Below, piece after piece: positions 47,801 to 59,529 of a stretch of 64,000 bases of DNA (position 1 is its first letter; every line of letters begins with the position of its first letter). The position numbers were made by a program, and so were the translations under genes. Location of the stretch: positions 11,593,845 through 11,657,844 of the forward strand of contig JAVMKO010000022.1 of the NCBI GenBank assembly GCA_032164245.1, written 5' to 3'. The notes beneath the pieces were generated by a model. The model did not search any database, was not told the DNA's origin, and saw only the letters and a list, made by a program, of their open reading frames with translations. Source of the stretch: Sternotherus odoratus. Lineage: Eukaryota > Chordata > Testudines > Kinosternidae.

Positions 47801-48614
47801 TCTGGTGGGCATTGGGGGAAATCACTTCATATTGGGATGTATAGAAAGAGGGCCATTCAGGAAATAAGAACGACATAGGTATGACCAGCCTACATTCTTT
47901 TAGGAGGCTTCACCCCTTTCAGATGTTGCTCCAAGTATTCACAGACATAATTATTTCTCTGCTCTCCACACTCCACAGTAAGAAGGAAACAAACACCAGA
48001 ATGGTGATTTGCATTTCTCAGATTCCATCTAAATGAAGAACTGACTTTGCCAACTGAGATTCTTTACAAGTTCTTCGACCCACCAGATGGGAAATGTGTT
48101 TTAGGTGAGGGGGAATTCTCACTCTCCATGCTATACTAGAATCCAGAAAATGAACACATTCTGATATTTCAAGAACATTCAAATAAATAGCAACCACCCA
48201 CTTGATAGATTATCCAAGTATTGATAAAGGTATCTGGGTATTCACCCGTGGGCTGAGAGCAATGCAAGAAATACTTACCTTTAAGGGCTTAAAGGGGAAT
48301 TAAGTTGCACCAGGCCTTGTGTGAGACGCTCTGCACTGGTGTGAATCTCACTGTAAGGATCTAGTCCTGCTGCTAACGGAACTATTACTGATTTCAGGGC
48401 TTGAGGGAGGCAGCTGTTTGTTTCTGTGGGGTTTGGGAGGGGGCCAGAGCTTCCCATACCTAATATATCGTCCTCAGAAGTTCTGGAGGCTGGATCAGGA
48501 TGATGACATCAAGGAGAGGGAACTGAAGTCAGAAAAGGAACCATTAGAACAGCTGGAAATCTTTATTTCTAGAAAGACATCCAGTCTTGATTTATGCTCT
48601 AGCTGAACCACAAG
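44835..48614. other. no gene seen
   Basis: Almost 4 kb without a recognised gene or complete repeat. Open frames such as 46340-46636 and 46593-46946 overlap in different frames and show no domain. A weak SINE-tail-like phrase (ACATGGTCCTTGCCCTACAC) lies near 47475. Confidence 0.5.
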
Positions 48615-48853
48615 TTTTGGGGCTGGATGTTGATCTGTGTGTCATGCAGGAGGTCTAAGGCTCTGACTACACTACAGCTTATGTCAGCAGAATGTACGTC
48701 GCTCAGGGAAGTGAACAAACTACCCCCAAAGTACAACCACACAAGCGCCGAGAAAGCATCGGTACAGAGAGTCTTCACCAGATGCATACAGAAGCTCTGT
48801 GTGTGTAGCCATGCCCCAGATCAGAACGGTTCCTTTCTCAGCTTAAATTCTGC
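48615..48853 (+). mobile_element. CR1 3' end split by a MITE
   Basis: The left piece (48615-48656) ends TGTCATGCAGGAGGTCTA. The right piece (48818-48853) reads AGATCAGAACGGTTCC, then CAGCTTAAATTCTG. Joined, they follow the order of the intact 3' end at 18975-19064 (GCAGGAGGTC, ATGATC..., GGCC TT...). The CR1 fragment was therefore in place before the MITE inserted. Confidence 0.65.
48659..48815. mobile_element. palindromic MITE nested in a CR1 3' end
   Basis: Left end GGCTCTGACTACACTACAG; right end, reverse-complemented, GGCATGGCTACACACACAG. Interior words TTATGTCAGCAGAATGTACG, TCGCTCAGGG and TCTTCACCAGATGC match a widespread turtle repeat with CTACACTA ends (memory). The superfamily is unresolved because the target duplication is unclear. 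Confidence 0.65.
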
Positions 48854-49640
48854 GCAAGTCTAGGTCCATCTCCAAACTACTCAAGCCCCTGTACTCCGCA
48901 CCAGTGGCCTGGGAACAGCCCAGCGCACCGGCCCTGATTAACACAAATCTCTGATGCTCTGTTTGCTGTTGTCAGGGCATTCAATATAGAATACTGAAAG
49001 GCTACTAAAAGAAACACAGACAATATTCAAACTCTGATTTTACGATATGTTAAACATCACATCCAATAGCTATTACTTTTACTGTCAGCAAAACAACTTG
49101 AACAATCCATCTTTCTTCCCAGACAATATTATGTTCCCCCCGAAACGACACTGCATTATAGCATTTATTTATTTATCACCCAGGGTTTTTAAGCACTGAT
49201 GTTGAAGCTCTTATCCTTTATCTCCTTGTTTTTGGTTTGTTTGTTTGTTTATGAATGTCACATTTTATCAAGATTGGCCTATGGTTCCTGTTTAGATATT
49301 GCAAAGAATGGGTTTATGATTTCATTCCTGGCAAGCAGGAATCTCTGCAGAGTGCAGTCCCCATCAGAATCAAAAGAGAATGTTCTCTCTCACTTTCTGT
49401 TTGACTCAAATGAGGGAGAGTAGGAGTGATCCAGGACAGAGCCAAAGTCATCTGAGGTCTAACACAGACTAGGGTAACAAACCCTATTTCGGTTATCAGC
49501 CAGAATAGGAACATCCACATCACTGCCCTATGAGATTCTTTGAACCTGCAAATCCTGCTGACCAACCACTACAGTAGAACCAAATAATATGCATATGCCT
49601 GCAGGCTGACACAGTTGTCAGTTTAATTGGCTGTCAGTAT
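48854..49640. other. no gene seen
   Basis: Unique-looking sequence with a TTTG/TTTA-rich patch near 49230-49250. Confidence 0.5.
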
Positions 49641-49719
49641 GCAGTGGTGCTGCAGTTGTGTTGGTTGGCGACAAGGTGGGTGAGTAGTATCTTCCACTGG
49701 ACCAACTTCAGAAGTTGAT
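49641..49719 (+). repeat. short interspersed repeat fragment
   Basis: GTGGTGCTGCAGTTGTGTTG, GACAAGGTGGGTGAGTAGTA, TCTTCCACTGGACCAACTTC is a turtle-type repeat phrase (usual form GACAAGGTGGGTGAGGTAAT; memory). It abuts the LINE that follows. Confidence 0.5.
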
Positions 49720-51225
49720 CAGAAGATATTAAAACCATCAGCATCAAAAAGGTCGAAAGGCTCCCAGATGTCAAACAGGACCACATAGCCATATACCTAC
49801 TAAAGCTATAAGGGTGTTCTGCCTCCAGAACACAGAGAGAGGGATTAAAAATGGCCACCCCTGGATTCTCGATGGTCTTGGCCATTGAAAGACCACACAA
49901 ACAATATTCAATCACCGTTTCCATCAAACCTGATGTGGTGATAAGAAGATCTAAGACTGATAAGGATATTGAAGTCTTGACTGTGTGGACAGACATTGAT
50001 GGCATTTCCATCACATCTGTCCAAAAACTGCCATGCAAACAATCCAGGTTAGCTAGCTGACATAACCTTGGACATGACAAAATATGGGACAGTCACACGC
50101 AAGTCATGCACCAGTCAAGTGCTGATCAGTCATGGTAACAGGAGCGGTGTTTGTTGACCTATCAGCACTTTTGTAAATAGCCTTCAACATCTACATGAAT
50201 GATCAATCTATCTATCCCAGAAGTAGTTTTATCTATGCTGATAGTTTATTCGTTGCTGCCAGTGCCTAAGCCAAGGGTCTTACCCAGATTGAAGCTTTGT
50301 TAACATCGGTGCAGTCTGGGCTCTCAGTCAATTACACCAAGAACCAATTGCATGCCAACCCAGCCAAAGCAAGTGAATCTCTTCCATCTCTGGAACCGTG
50401 AAGTCAAGAGATAACTCATCATCATCGGGAATGGGGTATCATTTGCCTGTTGTTAAAATCCTGTCTACCTTGGAGTGACACACTCTCGTGCAAAGCACAC
50501 ACAGAGAAGACAAAAGGCAAAATATGGACCCAGAACAACATACACAGGGCGCCTGCAAATTCAAAAAGGGGAACCAATCCAGCAACACTAAGAGCCACTA
50601 TGCTTGCTATTTGATGGCCCAATACGTATACCTGCTGTGGGAAAAAGATTGGATCATGCAGAGAAGCTGGACCCTGGGCTAAATGACAGCTCTCAAAAAT
50701 GACTGGGGATGTCTAAAACCAACCAATGTGACCAGCCTTTACGTGCTTGTTGGAATTGCTCCACTTGCTATTAGGAGAGAGGTCATGAGCAAAATGTAAT
50801 GATTATGACAGACCCAAGATACCAGACATCTGCTACATGGCTTCACTGCAGTGGTGAGTCAACTGAAATCATGGAAAAAGCTTCCGAGCTGTAATGGAGC
50901 TGCTTAAAAATTCACCGACTACACACTGGAAACGTGCCACATACAATTTGAAATATCCACAAAGATGACAAATGCACACTGAGGAATGCCTTTCCGTGAG
51001 AAGAACTGGGTGACCTGGAGACGTTCAGAGGTGGTTTAGACAAGAGTTAGCAGGTCAAAATCTCAATATGCAGAAGCGAGCTGCATGGGCTATTCCAGTG
51101 CCCAAACATATGTGACTGTGGTGAACCACAAGCCATAGAACATTTGCTGTTTTTCCAGCTCCTGGAGATACCGTGCACCATGGAAGATCTCACCAGGGCT
51201 ATAGAATAAGCCATGCCAACACTGG
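49720..51225 (+). mobile_element. jockey/CR1-group LINE, internally deleted and decayed
   Basis: A degenerate non-LTR retrotransposon. Residual frames in order: 49851-50060 encodes GFSMVLAIERPHKQYS and WTDIDGISITSVQKLP, like an AP-type endonuclease region. AVFVDLSA at 50144-50167 is reverse-transcriptase motif A. FIYADSLFVAA, with the catalytic YADD changed to YADS, is at 50228-50260. HTEKTKGKIWTQNNIH follows, and CDCGEPQAIEHLL at 51111-51149 is the C-terminal Cys-rich tail of such elements. Motifs A and C are only about 22 codons apart instead of roughly a hundred, so part of the palm is deleted. Many stops occur. The exact clade is uncertain. Confidence 0.8.
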
Positions 51226-51373
51226 GAAAAAAAACTTATTGTGATGGAAGAAGATCAACCCTCATGCTTCAGGGCAGAAGATCTCCACCTTGAAGAGTCA
51301 GAAAGTAATTTAAAACACACACAAGTCACCTCTGTGCAGAGGAAGAGCCAGAATGCCTATTCACCACCAAGTT
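51226..51373. other. short spacer between LINE and LTR
   Basis: No signature seen. It may contain the 3' untranslated part of the LINE. Confidence 0.4.
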
Positions 51374-52115
51374 CCAGTGTAGAACTGAGAAATGAAATTG
51401 CTTGTAAATTGTTCAGGTCACCATATTGTGTTTGTTTCCATATTGTAACTCAGACTCCATTTTTTTTAAACTCCATTTTAAAATGCTCACTCCACTTTGT
51501 CTGCAAAACCCTGATGTAACCTAATTAGTTTAATGTGTGAATGAGGTATGCATGGATGATGGAATCAACCTCCAGCCCGTCCTGATGAAAAAGTGTGAAC
51601 ACCAACCACTGAAGAACAAAGCAAAAGGAGTCTACCTTAAAGAAAAAGAACAAAAGTCCAAAGTGAAGAAACATCAAAGCTAGGCTGAAAGTCATGTCTG
51701 CAATTGACGGATAATCAATCAAGAGATCCCAGAGGCAGCATGACACAGCAAGACCTACAGATTCTAAATTCAAACTGAAACCCTATAAAAAGGATGGGTG
51801 AGCTAGCAGACTTTGGGTAACGTTCTGCTGCCAACACCAAGGGGTATCGGTGCGCGCCCGACAGAGACCCAACCCCTCCTTGTGCCAGGCTCTCTTGGCC
51901 AGTTAGCCACCACAAGCTACGATCCCAAGCTGTGAACCCAAGTCACGGACTCAAGCTACGTTCAGGACGGGTAACTATATAGCAGCTGCAGAACATTGTG
52001 TGTGTGTGTACATAGGTATTAAACATTAGCCATTAATTATTGTGTTATAATAAATGTGACATTCTTGTCTTATCCCCTGAAAAGATCCTGTGTAGTTTTA
52101 TCTGTATAACACCAG
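51374..52115 (+). mobile_element. solo LTR of an endogenous retrovirus
   Basis: The LTR is 51378-52111 (734 bp). It starts TGTAGAAC and ends GTATAACA (TG...CA with partly matching inverted ends), and is flanked by CCAG on both sides (51374-51377 and 52112-52115), a 4-bp target duplication. Internal signals lie in the right order for forward transcription: CTATAAAA (TATA box) at about 51783-51790 and AATAAA at 52049-52054. A TG repeat lies near 51999. No gag, pol or env sequence is present on either side, so it is a recombination product. The 4-bp duplication suggests a class I (gamma-type) origin, which is inference. Confidence 0.8.
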
Positions 52116-53019
52116 TTCTTCTACCAGGCTGTGGCCAAGGGCCAAATTTTACTTCCTTTGCCCTATCAGAGAACATCTGTAGTGACAGAAGTATGCCCAG
52201 AATATTGGAAAGTTTGCCTCTACCTGTCTGCTCCCTTTATGCCCCAATTGCCCTGGTTAGAGAGAGGGTGATGCTGGCAAATGGGAATTGGTCTCATTGG
52301 ACTTTGAAAGCTTTTCCTATCCTGGGCCAAGGTGAAGTAGTTTTCAGGGGGTATTATTCTGGTTACATGCAAAAGCATCCAAAGCTGTACAAGTGTCCCT
52401 CAAAACTCAGTCTCTAACTCCATTAAACACTCGGGCTGTCAGTTAGAACATGGTCACATCAAAAGGCTCCATGAATTATTACAAAAGCATTAGGGAGTAT
52501 AAACGGAGTGATTTCCTCTGCAATATGTTCAGTTGCACTGGAAATACAAAATAGAAAGGCGGCCAAAGAATTTTATGCTTATAAGAGTGATGGTAACACA
52601 CCAATCTTTGTGCAAGCTCCTCACTCTCACACAAGTGCAAGCATATCCTCATCTGGTATAAACCAGACATCCGCTGATAGTGTAAATTGGTCAATTGAAG
52701 TTACCACTAACAGCTTTTCATATGGACTAATACTATTTTTGAATTGTCCCATCTGAGTTGATGCGCCATGAAAGATCTATTTATCCTCCATTTGAAAACA
52801 TTCCAAAATAGAATAGCATGAAATATATAATACTGTATGTTAGCCTATGAACACAGTTATTTACTATGTGCCATATAGCAAGTAGTATGCTACTTCAGTA
52901 TCTTTTTAAACGGAAGGTGTTAAGCAGACCTTTCATAATAGCTTTACGTAAGGGTTAAGTGAAAGCTATTAACCTTCCAATGCCTGCACAAATATTAATA
53001 CTCAAAACACTCCCAGGAT
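52116..53019. other. no gene seen
   Basis: Unique-looking sequence apart from a shared motif at 52461-52495. Confidence 0.5.
52461..52495 (+). repeat. unidentified ancient repeat motif, copy 3 (half)
   Basis: CTCCATGAATTATTACAAAA then GCATTAGGG corresponds to the right half of 54680-54737. Confidence 0.45.
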
Positions 53020-53130
53020 GTACATATTATTCCCATTTTACAGAGGGGAAAGCTGAGCCCCACAGTGTTAAATTGGTTTGCACAGGCTAACGCGGCAGTC
53101 AGTCAGAGAGAAGTATTGCAATGCACAAGT
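53020..53130 (-). repeat. MIR/CORE-type SINE core
   Basis: TATTCCCATTTTACAGAGGG, GAAAGCTGAGCCCCACAGTG then GCACAGGC: reverse-orientation core region. Confidence 0.65.
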
Positions 53131-53409
53131 TCCTGGCTCCCAGTTGAATGCTCAGTGCAGCAGAGATGCAGTCTCTGTAAAACTATACTTAGATTTTTTT
53201 TTTTCAGTTTACTGCAAAAAGCAAAAAACAGTTAGTTGGGGGTTTAACTTTTAATTCATGGTTTATTTCCCATCTCTTTATTAAACAAAGTGGGGGGCTA
53301 TGTTTGCCAACTAGATTTTGCACCATCTGGAAGCTTGCTGGAATGTACAGAAATTTCCTGGATAGGGAGACCTCAGTCATTCCTGCCCTTCTAAAGTTTC
53401 CCCTAAAGT
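53131..53409. other. no gene seen
   Basis: A poly-T run lies near 53193. No other signature. Confidence 0.5.
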
Positions 53410-53885
53410 TTCTCCCCTCACATCCAAATTACGCCAAGTTCTTCCTGCATAATATCTTTAAGATGCAGCCTTCCTATCCCTCCACAGAGCTAAAATGCTC
53501 ATTCAGACTTTCAACATCTCACAGCTCAATTACTGCAACATCCTCTGTTCTAGTCTTGCAAAATGCAGTCCCACCCTGCTCGTACCCATTCAGAATGATG
53601 CTGCAAAGATCCTTTTCCTAGTTGGTTGCTTTGACTACGTCACTCCAGTCCACTGGCTCTCCTCTTTTTGTCCATGATGCCTATAAAAAGCTTGACAACA
53701 GGTAGGCTGCTGGAACTCTGGTATCATTGCCTATTGAGCCTCCCACACCTTAACTATCTGTCGCCTTTTCTCTTATACTTAAGAGCAGGAATTGTCTTTT
53801 TGTTCTGTGCTTGAACTGCACGGAGTGCTATGGGGTTTGGTCCATGACCAGGTTCCTAGGTATTACTGCAATAATAATACAATTG
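53410..53885 (+). mobile_element. L2-like LINE: reverse-transcriptase C-terminus and 3' tail
   Basis: The frame at 53495-53677 reads LIQTFNISQLNYCNIL, then PIQNDAAKILF, then DYVTPVHWLSS. This follows the post-palm region of L2/Rex-type LINEs (LIHAFxxSRLDYCN, xxQNxAARLL, HITPVLxxLHWLP). After about 100 bp of untranslated sequence comes a tail (53785-53870: GAGCAGGAATTGTCTTTTTG, TGGTCCATGACCAGGTTCCT) that also ends the SINE-type repeats at 16500, 36325 and 59530. It ends in AATAATAAT. Decayed and 5'-truncated. Confidence 0.72.
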
Positions 53886-54679
53886 ACTCCCATGCAAAGG
53901 GGCAGCACAAAGCACGTGTGGCAATTACATCTCATGCCAACCCTCAGGATAAGAATTCAGTGGCGCTCAAGCCTTGTGTTACAATCAGTACTATGCAAAG
54001 TACCTACTGCTCTGGAGGTGCTATGCAAATAAGTAATAACAGCAATTATGGGATGGATATTAAATAGAGGTCGCATTTCACTCCACAGGTAGCTGCATTT
54101 CAGTGTATTTCTCTGTGCTTAGATTGACAATCAGAGTAAGTTTTGGAATTGCTTTGGGATCCTTTTGGCCACATGTAGATTTTTACAGACCCCCATTGTC
54201 TCTCTTCTGTTACACTACGGCCAAATGGTCAGAAGAAATTATATGGGTGGCAACTAGAATGCTGGTGGGATAACATGGACAGTTTGTCTCTTGTGGAATT
54301 CGAGCTAACTCAAAAAGGTGAAGTGTGACTTGTTTATTTCATAAAATAAGATACCTTCCCAAATCTACCCCAAAGATCCTATAATTAGCTGGCACAATGG
54401 CTTCCTGGAGAAGGCAGAGCTAAAAAAGGAAGCTCAGGGCATCTAAAAGGGGAAGATTCAGCTCTGAAAAATCCTTGCTCTTCAGGGGTAGAAGTTATCT
54501 TCCTTTACTGTAATGAAAGCCCTCTTGTTGGAGGACATCGGACAAGCTGCCTTTAATCGGGTTGCTATTGCAGAGGGAAAGCATTTTATATGGAACCAGG
54601 TTTACATTATCCTGCTATTTGGAGATCTAGCTTGCAATGCTGTTCAAATCCTTTAATCCATAAATAGGATTCCAGCCAG

Positions 54680-54737
54680 AGCTGGGCTGCTTTCCAAAAC
54701 TGTAATCTCCAGTATATGAATTATTATAAAAAGATTA
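54680..54737 (+). repeat. unidentified ancient repeat motif, copy 2
   Basis: AGCTGGGCTGCTTTCCAAAA, spacer, then TATGAATTATTATAAAAAGA and TTAGGG. The first 17 bases are identical to 40478-40494. Confidence 0.5.
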
Positions 54738-55209
54738 GGGTGTTTCAAGTAATAACATTTCAAATAAATCAGCTTTCATGGAGGAACAACAAACTAATAT
54801 CAGAAATAACAATATAAAGACATTTATATCGCTACTTGCTAGAGTAACTTCATGAACCGGGGATAGGATTCCTTTCTCCTTTACGTCCTTCTCTTTGAGA
54901 AAAGTAACCTTTTACCTCCATCATCTCATGGTGGGGGCTTTGCTACAACGCAAGCGGGGTCTCTCCCCTGTCAAATAAACCAATGACGTGACAGTTCTTG
55001 TTACTCAGAGGTTTAGGGACATGGCTGTCACTGCAGATGATTTTGTTCTCTCCTTCAGCTCTGTGCAATGGTACAGTGAGGATGGACAGATTATCCTGCT
55101 CGTCTGCGTATGTCCACTCACCACCATTACAACAATGATGGACTCTGGATTTAATTATTATTTCTATTGTGGGGGAAAAAAATCACTGCCAGGCCCTGCC
55201 CCAGGGATT

Positions 55210-55290
55210 CATTCTATTACACACTATACAAACACACACCACAATGACAGCCCCTACCTAAGAGAGCTCCCAAGCTAGGATTTAGACAAT
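55210..55290 (-). repeat. CORE-SINE tail fragment
   Basis: TATACAAACACACACC, ATGACAGCCCCTACCTAAGA and GAGCTCCCAAGCTAGG follow the reverse-orientation order GTACAAACACA, GACAGTCCCTGCC, AGAGCTTACAATCTA. Confidence 0.5.
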
Positions 55291-57822
55291 ATGCAGTTCA
55301 GCGAAGTACTTAGCGTATGCTTGAGTGCTTTGGTGAACACGGATGCTCTGCTGAATTGTGGTCCATGTAAATAAATAGTCAAATGAGGTGGGTAAAGGAC
55401 TGGAGGACAGGGTCTAGCAGACAGGGTAATTCAATGCACTAAAAAATAATATTTGGCTTTTGCAGTTATTGTAGCAGGAAAATATCCCCTTACCACTCAC
55501 ACACGCCATTTTATGGAAGGATTATGGTTTCTTATCTAGTTCATCATGTTATTGTTTAGAAATACTTACATACGATGTATCCTTATCCTGAGTAGCTTTA
55601 CTGCAACCTGTATTCCAGACAGTAAAGCAAAACAGCCAGAGAATTCAAAATTAAATACATACAAAACAAAGGGGTACACGTGATGGGAAAGATTTGAAAA
55701 AAGATGGAGCACCCCATTGAGAAGCAGAGATTGTATCAGATTGTTCCTCTATCACCACAATGGCTCAAGGGAGACTTGAATGGTGCGTAGGCTTTATACA
55801 CAGGGTTGAGCAGAGATTCTGCTTTAGCTTCAGAAGTAGGAACTTATGCTTTTGAAGCAGGAGGATCTAAGCTGTAGCCCCATGGTCAGCCACAAAGCTT
55901 GAGGTCACTTAGTGATAGCTTTGACATCTGAGGTAGCCACAGATTTATGACACCACACTCCCGTTTCCACAGATTAATGAGTAAGTGACACCAATAAGTG
56001 GCTCCTTATTTATCCATTTGTGAAGTTTAATGGGCAGTTGTAGAGATGATTATTAATTTTTATGGGGACGTGCATGCCAGCTTACTGATTGACACTTATA
56101 TCAATAAAGATGTGGCCATTCAGTTGAATGCAATATAGACTCGGCATATTTCTTTTTTTAAAAAAAAATTAAGCCAAACAAACATACTAGAACCAGCTCT
56201 CCTTAAATATTGGTCTCCCCACAAGCTAGCAACCTAGCCTTTGTTTTCAGACTGGAATCTAGGACCAGAGAAATGAGAACGCTGCTGAGGCCCCCAAATC
56301 CACACTGAGCCATACAGTGGCCTGTATGGAGTCCCATCAAAACCAAGAGCTCTCTGGACAGTTCCTCCCACATGAATCAGCTTGTGAGATCAGAACTGGA
56401 GGCTTATACTGTGCCCCCTTATACAGTGTGTGAACTAAAGCCTTTGGGATTAATGGGAGCCGAATTAACTGAATTATAACTGAATTAACTTCAGTGGGAT
56501 TTGGGTCAGGACCCAGTGTCCTGTTCCTGCAAACAAAACACGAGTTCTCCTATTGAAGTGAATGGGCTTTGAGTGAAACGTACACAAGTGTTTAGAGGCC
56601 TAAAAGTTACATCTTGGCTTCACTTGTGTATAAAAACCACGTTATCGCTGTATGGCATAACAACCAATGATCTGTATAGGAGTCACCAGATGAGAAACAT
56701 CCCCACCCCCCCAAACAAACCACAATCCCTTTGCCCTTCACAACCCTCCCTACTAATGACCCATGTATTCCAACGTGCTTCCTCTGACCACGTCCTTTAC
56801 CAAATGAACCCTCAGATTAGCAGCTATGGAAAGTTACCCTGGCATCCAATTTTCTTCGGTATTTGAAGGTCTCCACAGGGATAGTTTACGAGAATAAGAT
56901 CAATCAGCTAAAACTCTGAAATTAGATTTTAATAAAAATAAACCCCGAACACCATCAGAAACTGCTCTCCCTTAAATAGATATTTTATCATTAAAATATT
57001 TGAGGATCTTTAGAGTTTTTTGGCCAGCTTTGCTATGTATTCAACTGTGATTTATCCAATACATTACTCTCAGATGATAAATGACACTAGGGGAAGTGGC
57101 TAGTGAGTGAATCAGGTGCATCTGATTTTCATCACCCTATGACGAGGAAAATTAGAACCAGAATTAATTAATTTTTTTAAAAAACTGCTGTTCATTTAAG
57201 GAAAACATTAAATCATTCAAAGCATGAGCAGCACTACTGTCAGGTTAGGTCTACAGGTTCTTCCAGTGTAGATTTAAAAAAAAAACCCTACAACAGATTT
57301 TTGATAATTACATGACCATCCTTGTGGCTGTTTTGGCAAGGAGATAAGTAAATCCCAGAGTGAAACATATTCAGTGCAGGCTTTAAAAAAAAAAAGACAT
57401 ACAACAACTTCATCCTTTTTGTATTCGAATGGATAGGAATGCAAACAACCCCAAATCACATGAAATACGTCTCTCCTTCCCAACCTATAAAAATAGTTGC
57501 TGTTTGCTAAGGTGGCGAACAACATTCTAGTCAAAGACACTGTCAGTATGTCCATTACAGAGCCAGTGTTATTTTCCCCTTGGAATTCATTTCTCAGCCA
57601 TCTCAAAGAGATTGAAACTTTTATGTGCAGTACAGGCTATCAGCTCACAGAGGAATTATTCTTCCAAAATTAAATAAATCAGGTCAAACTTGGTGACTAG
57701 CTTCCCTACCCACCTCAAATAAAATTCCCAGGTTTTCATATTTTTGTTGGCAGCTTCTCAGTGCCTTGAAATTGAAAATGAGGAAGACAAAGCTTAGCAA
57801 ACAGTAAGGGGGGAATTAACCG

Positions 57823-57840
57823 CCCCCCCCCCCCCCCCCC
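57823..57840 (+). repeat. poly-C run (18)
   Basis: Eighteen consecutive C on the plus strand, opposite in polarity to the poly-G tracts elsewhere. Confidence 0.95.
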
Positions 57841-58054
57841 GCAGAGAGCTAGCACAAGGCATATAGCACCACTTAAAACTTGCATAAGGGCTTAAAATAA
57901 TATATAATTAGCACATAGATTTTATGCCGGGAGGTGAACTTCATTCAGAGCATGCAGAGTGACTTCTCTGACAATGTTATTATGTGCATTATCAAAGCAC
58001 CTTGGAACCCCACTGTGCAAGCTATGTTACCTTTCAGATCTCCCTTCCTCTGAT

Positions 58055-58440
58055 GGAGGAAGGATGGTCTCATGATTAGGGTGCTGGCCATGTGACATTC
58101 AAAGCCTGGGTTTGATTTCCTCATAGACTACAAACTTCCCACATTACCTTCGACAACTTACAAGTTATGTAGGGCCAGGTTTTAAAATGTGTTGAGGTGC
58201 CTAAAGAAGCTTTAGAAAATCCCACTAGGCACCTAAATACCTTTGAAATAGCAAACTTGAGTTCTCACTGTAAAAACGCCCCTTTTGGGGGGGAAGTGAA
58301 GACAAAGCCATGGTCTCTCTGAACCTCTCTAAAAGGGGGATAAAAGCATTTCTCCACCTCGCAGGGGTGTTGCAAGGCTATGTACAGGAAGGACTGAGCG
58401 GCACTCAAATACCTCTGGTAATTTGGGGGCCCTATAAGTA
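58055..58440 (+). repeat. MIR/CORE-type SINE interrupted by another repeat
   Basis: The tRNA-like head at 58065-58125 includes GATTAGGGTGCTGGCC (box-A area) and AGCCTGGGTTTGATTTCC (box B). The core resumes at 58316 with CTGAACCTCTCTAAAAGGGG and continues through CACCTCGCAGGGGTGTTGCA. Between them, about 58165-58315 holds unrelated sequence with AGGTGCCTAAA and its complement TAGGCACCTAAAT, related to the repeat at 30146. So the second repeat inserted into the SINE. Confidence 0.6.
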
Positions 58441-59529
58441 CTAAGATTAATAGACATCTACTGCCTGTGCTAGCAAAAACTATTTTCGGTGGTACCCCTA
58501 GCTTTGAAGCCACTACTGCTATGGGAGGGAGAGCAGGTTTCTGTTACCGCTCATGAATCATCATTATGTATTGCAGACCAGACTGGGCTGTCCTGTCCAT
58601 GAAGTATAGCACCTCACTCCACAAGCTGTACGCAATCTGGGGTTTGTATTTTTGTGTGCAGTAGCATCCATGATGTTCTCGTCACTTTCAAACAAAGAAA
58701 AACATTGTCTTTGCTCCCCCCAAAAGCTCACAATCTAAGAGTGCTTTTTCCTTAAACTGAAATACAAGCCATGGATCACTGAAAAAGCATATATGGCAAA
58801 AACTTAAGTACTCTTACTGCTGCTGATACTAAAAAAAAATTCAAAAGAACCTAGTTTGATTACCAGATTCTGGGAAGTCTTTGCAGTACAATGTCAGAGA
58901 AAAGTGAACATATTTGACACAGAACCATTGGGAGAGAATGTGGAGTTCCCTGAGGCTATTTTCATAGTCCTTGCTGATTACATAATCACACTTTAAAAAA
59001 GAGAATAGCAAGCTTATGGAATTGTGGATGTAGTTCTCCCACCCCAAGAAACATATTTGGCTTAAAATAGTACAGACTACACACAACAGTAGCTTTTCAT
59101 GACCTTGTGTGCAATGAACTGAAGTATTGCAGGAAGCCATCAGACAGAGGAATTTCTCCATTCTTTGCTCAGATGATTCAGATTGCATCAAGCTTCCCCC
59201 CAGCGAACCCTAAATGCACCTCAATTTGTCTCCCCATACACCCCTTTATCAGTCTACATTCCATCATGAAGCTTGATAGGGACCCTCTGGCAGTTCCCCA
59301 AAGTCTGGCATAGTCTTTAGGATAAAAGGGAGCAGATTGCCAGTAACCCCAGTGCATTCACCTGTTAGAGTTCCCTGTGGAAACAGATAACTCTCTCCAG
59401 CTGGACTCAGCCATGCTTCCTGGCAATCCCTGCTGTGAGGGTCCGCAGCTATGTTATTCTCCCCCTGCTAACGACCTGGGTTAACCCTCTCCCTTCCAGC
59501 CACTGAGCTGCCAGTATTATCACAATAGC
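58441..59529. other. no gene seen
   Basis: Unique-looking sequence with a small CORE-SINE-like phrase (CCCCCAAAAGCTCACAATCTA) split over 58716-58738. Confidence 0.5.

Larger units (their letters stand above)
53886..58054. other. no gene seen
   Basis: Four kilobases of mostly unique-looking A+T-rich sequence. It contains a shared motif (54680-54737), a SINE fragment (55210-55290), a T/A run near 56153-56168 and the 18-C run at 57823. Confidence 0.5.

Noticed and set aside
49851..50060. 69-codon frame as a host gene
   Set aside because: It is followed by reverse-transcriptase motifs A and C and a Cys-rich LINE tail, so it belongs to a retrotransposon.
51378..52111. complete provirus around the LTR
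   Set aside because: No second LTR and no gag, pol or env-like frames nearby; upstream coding traces belong to a LINE.
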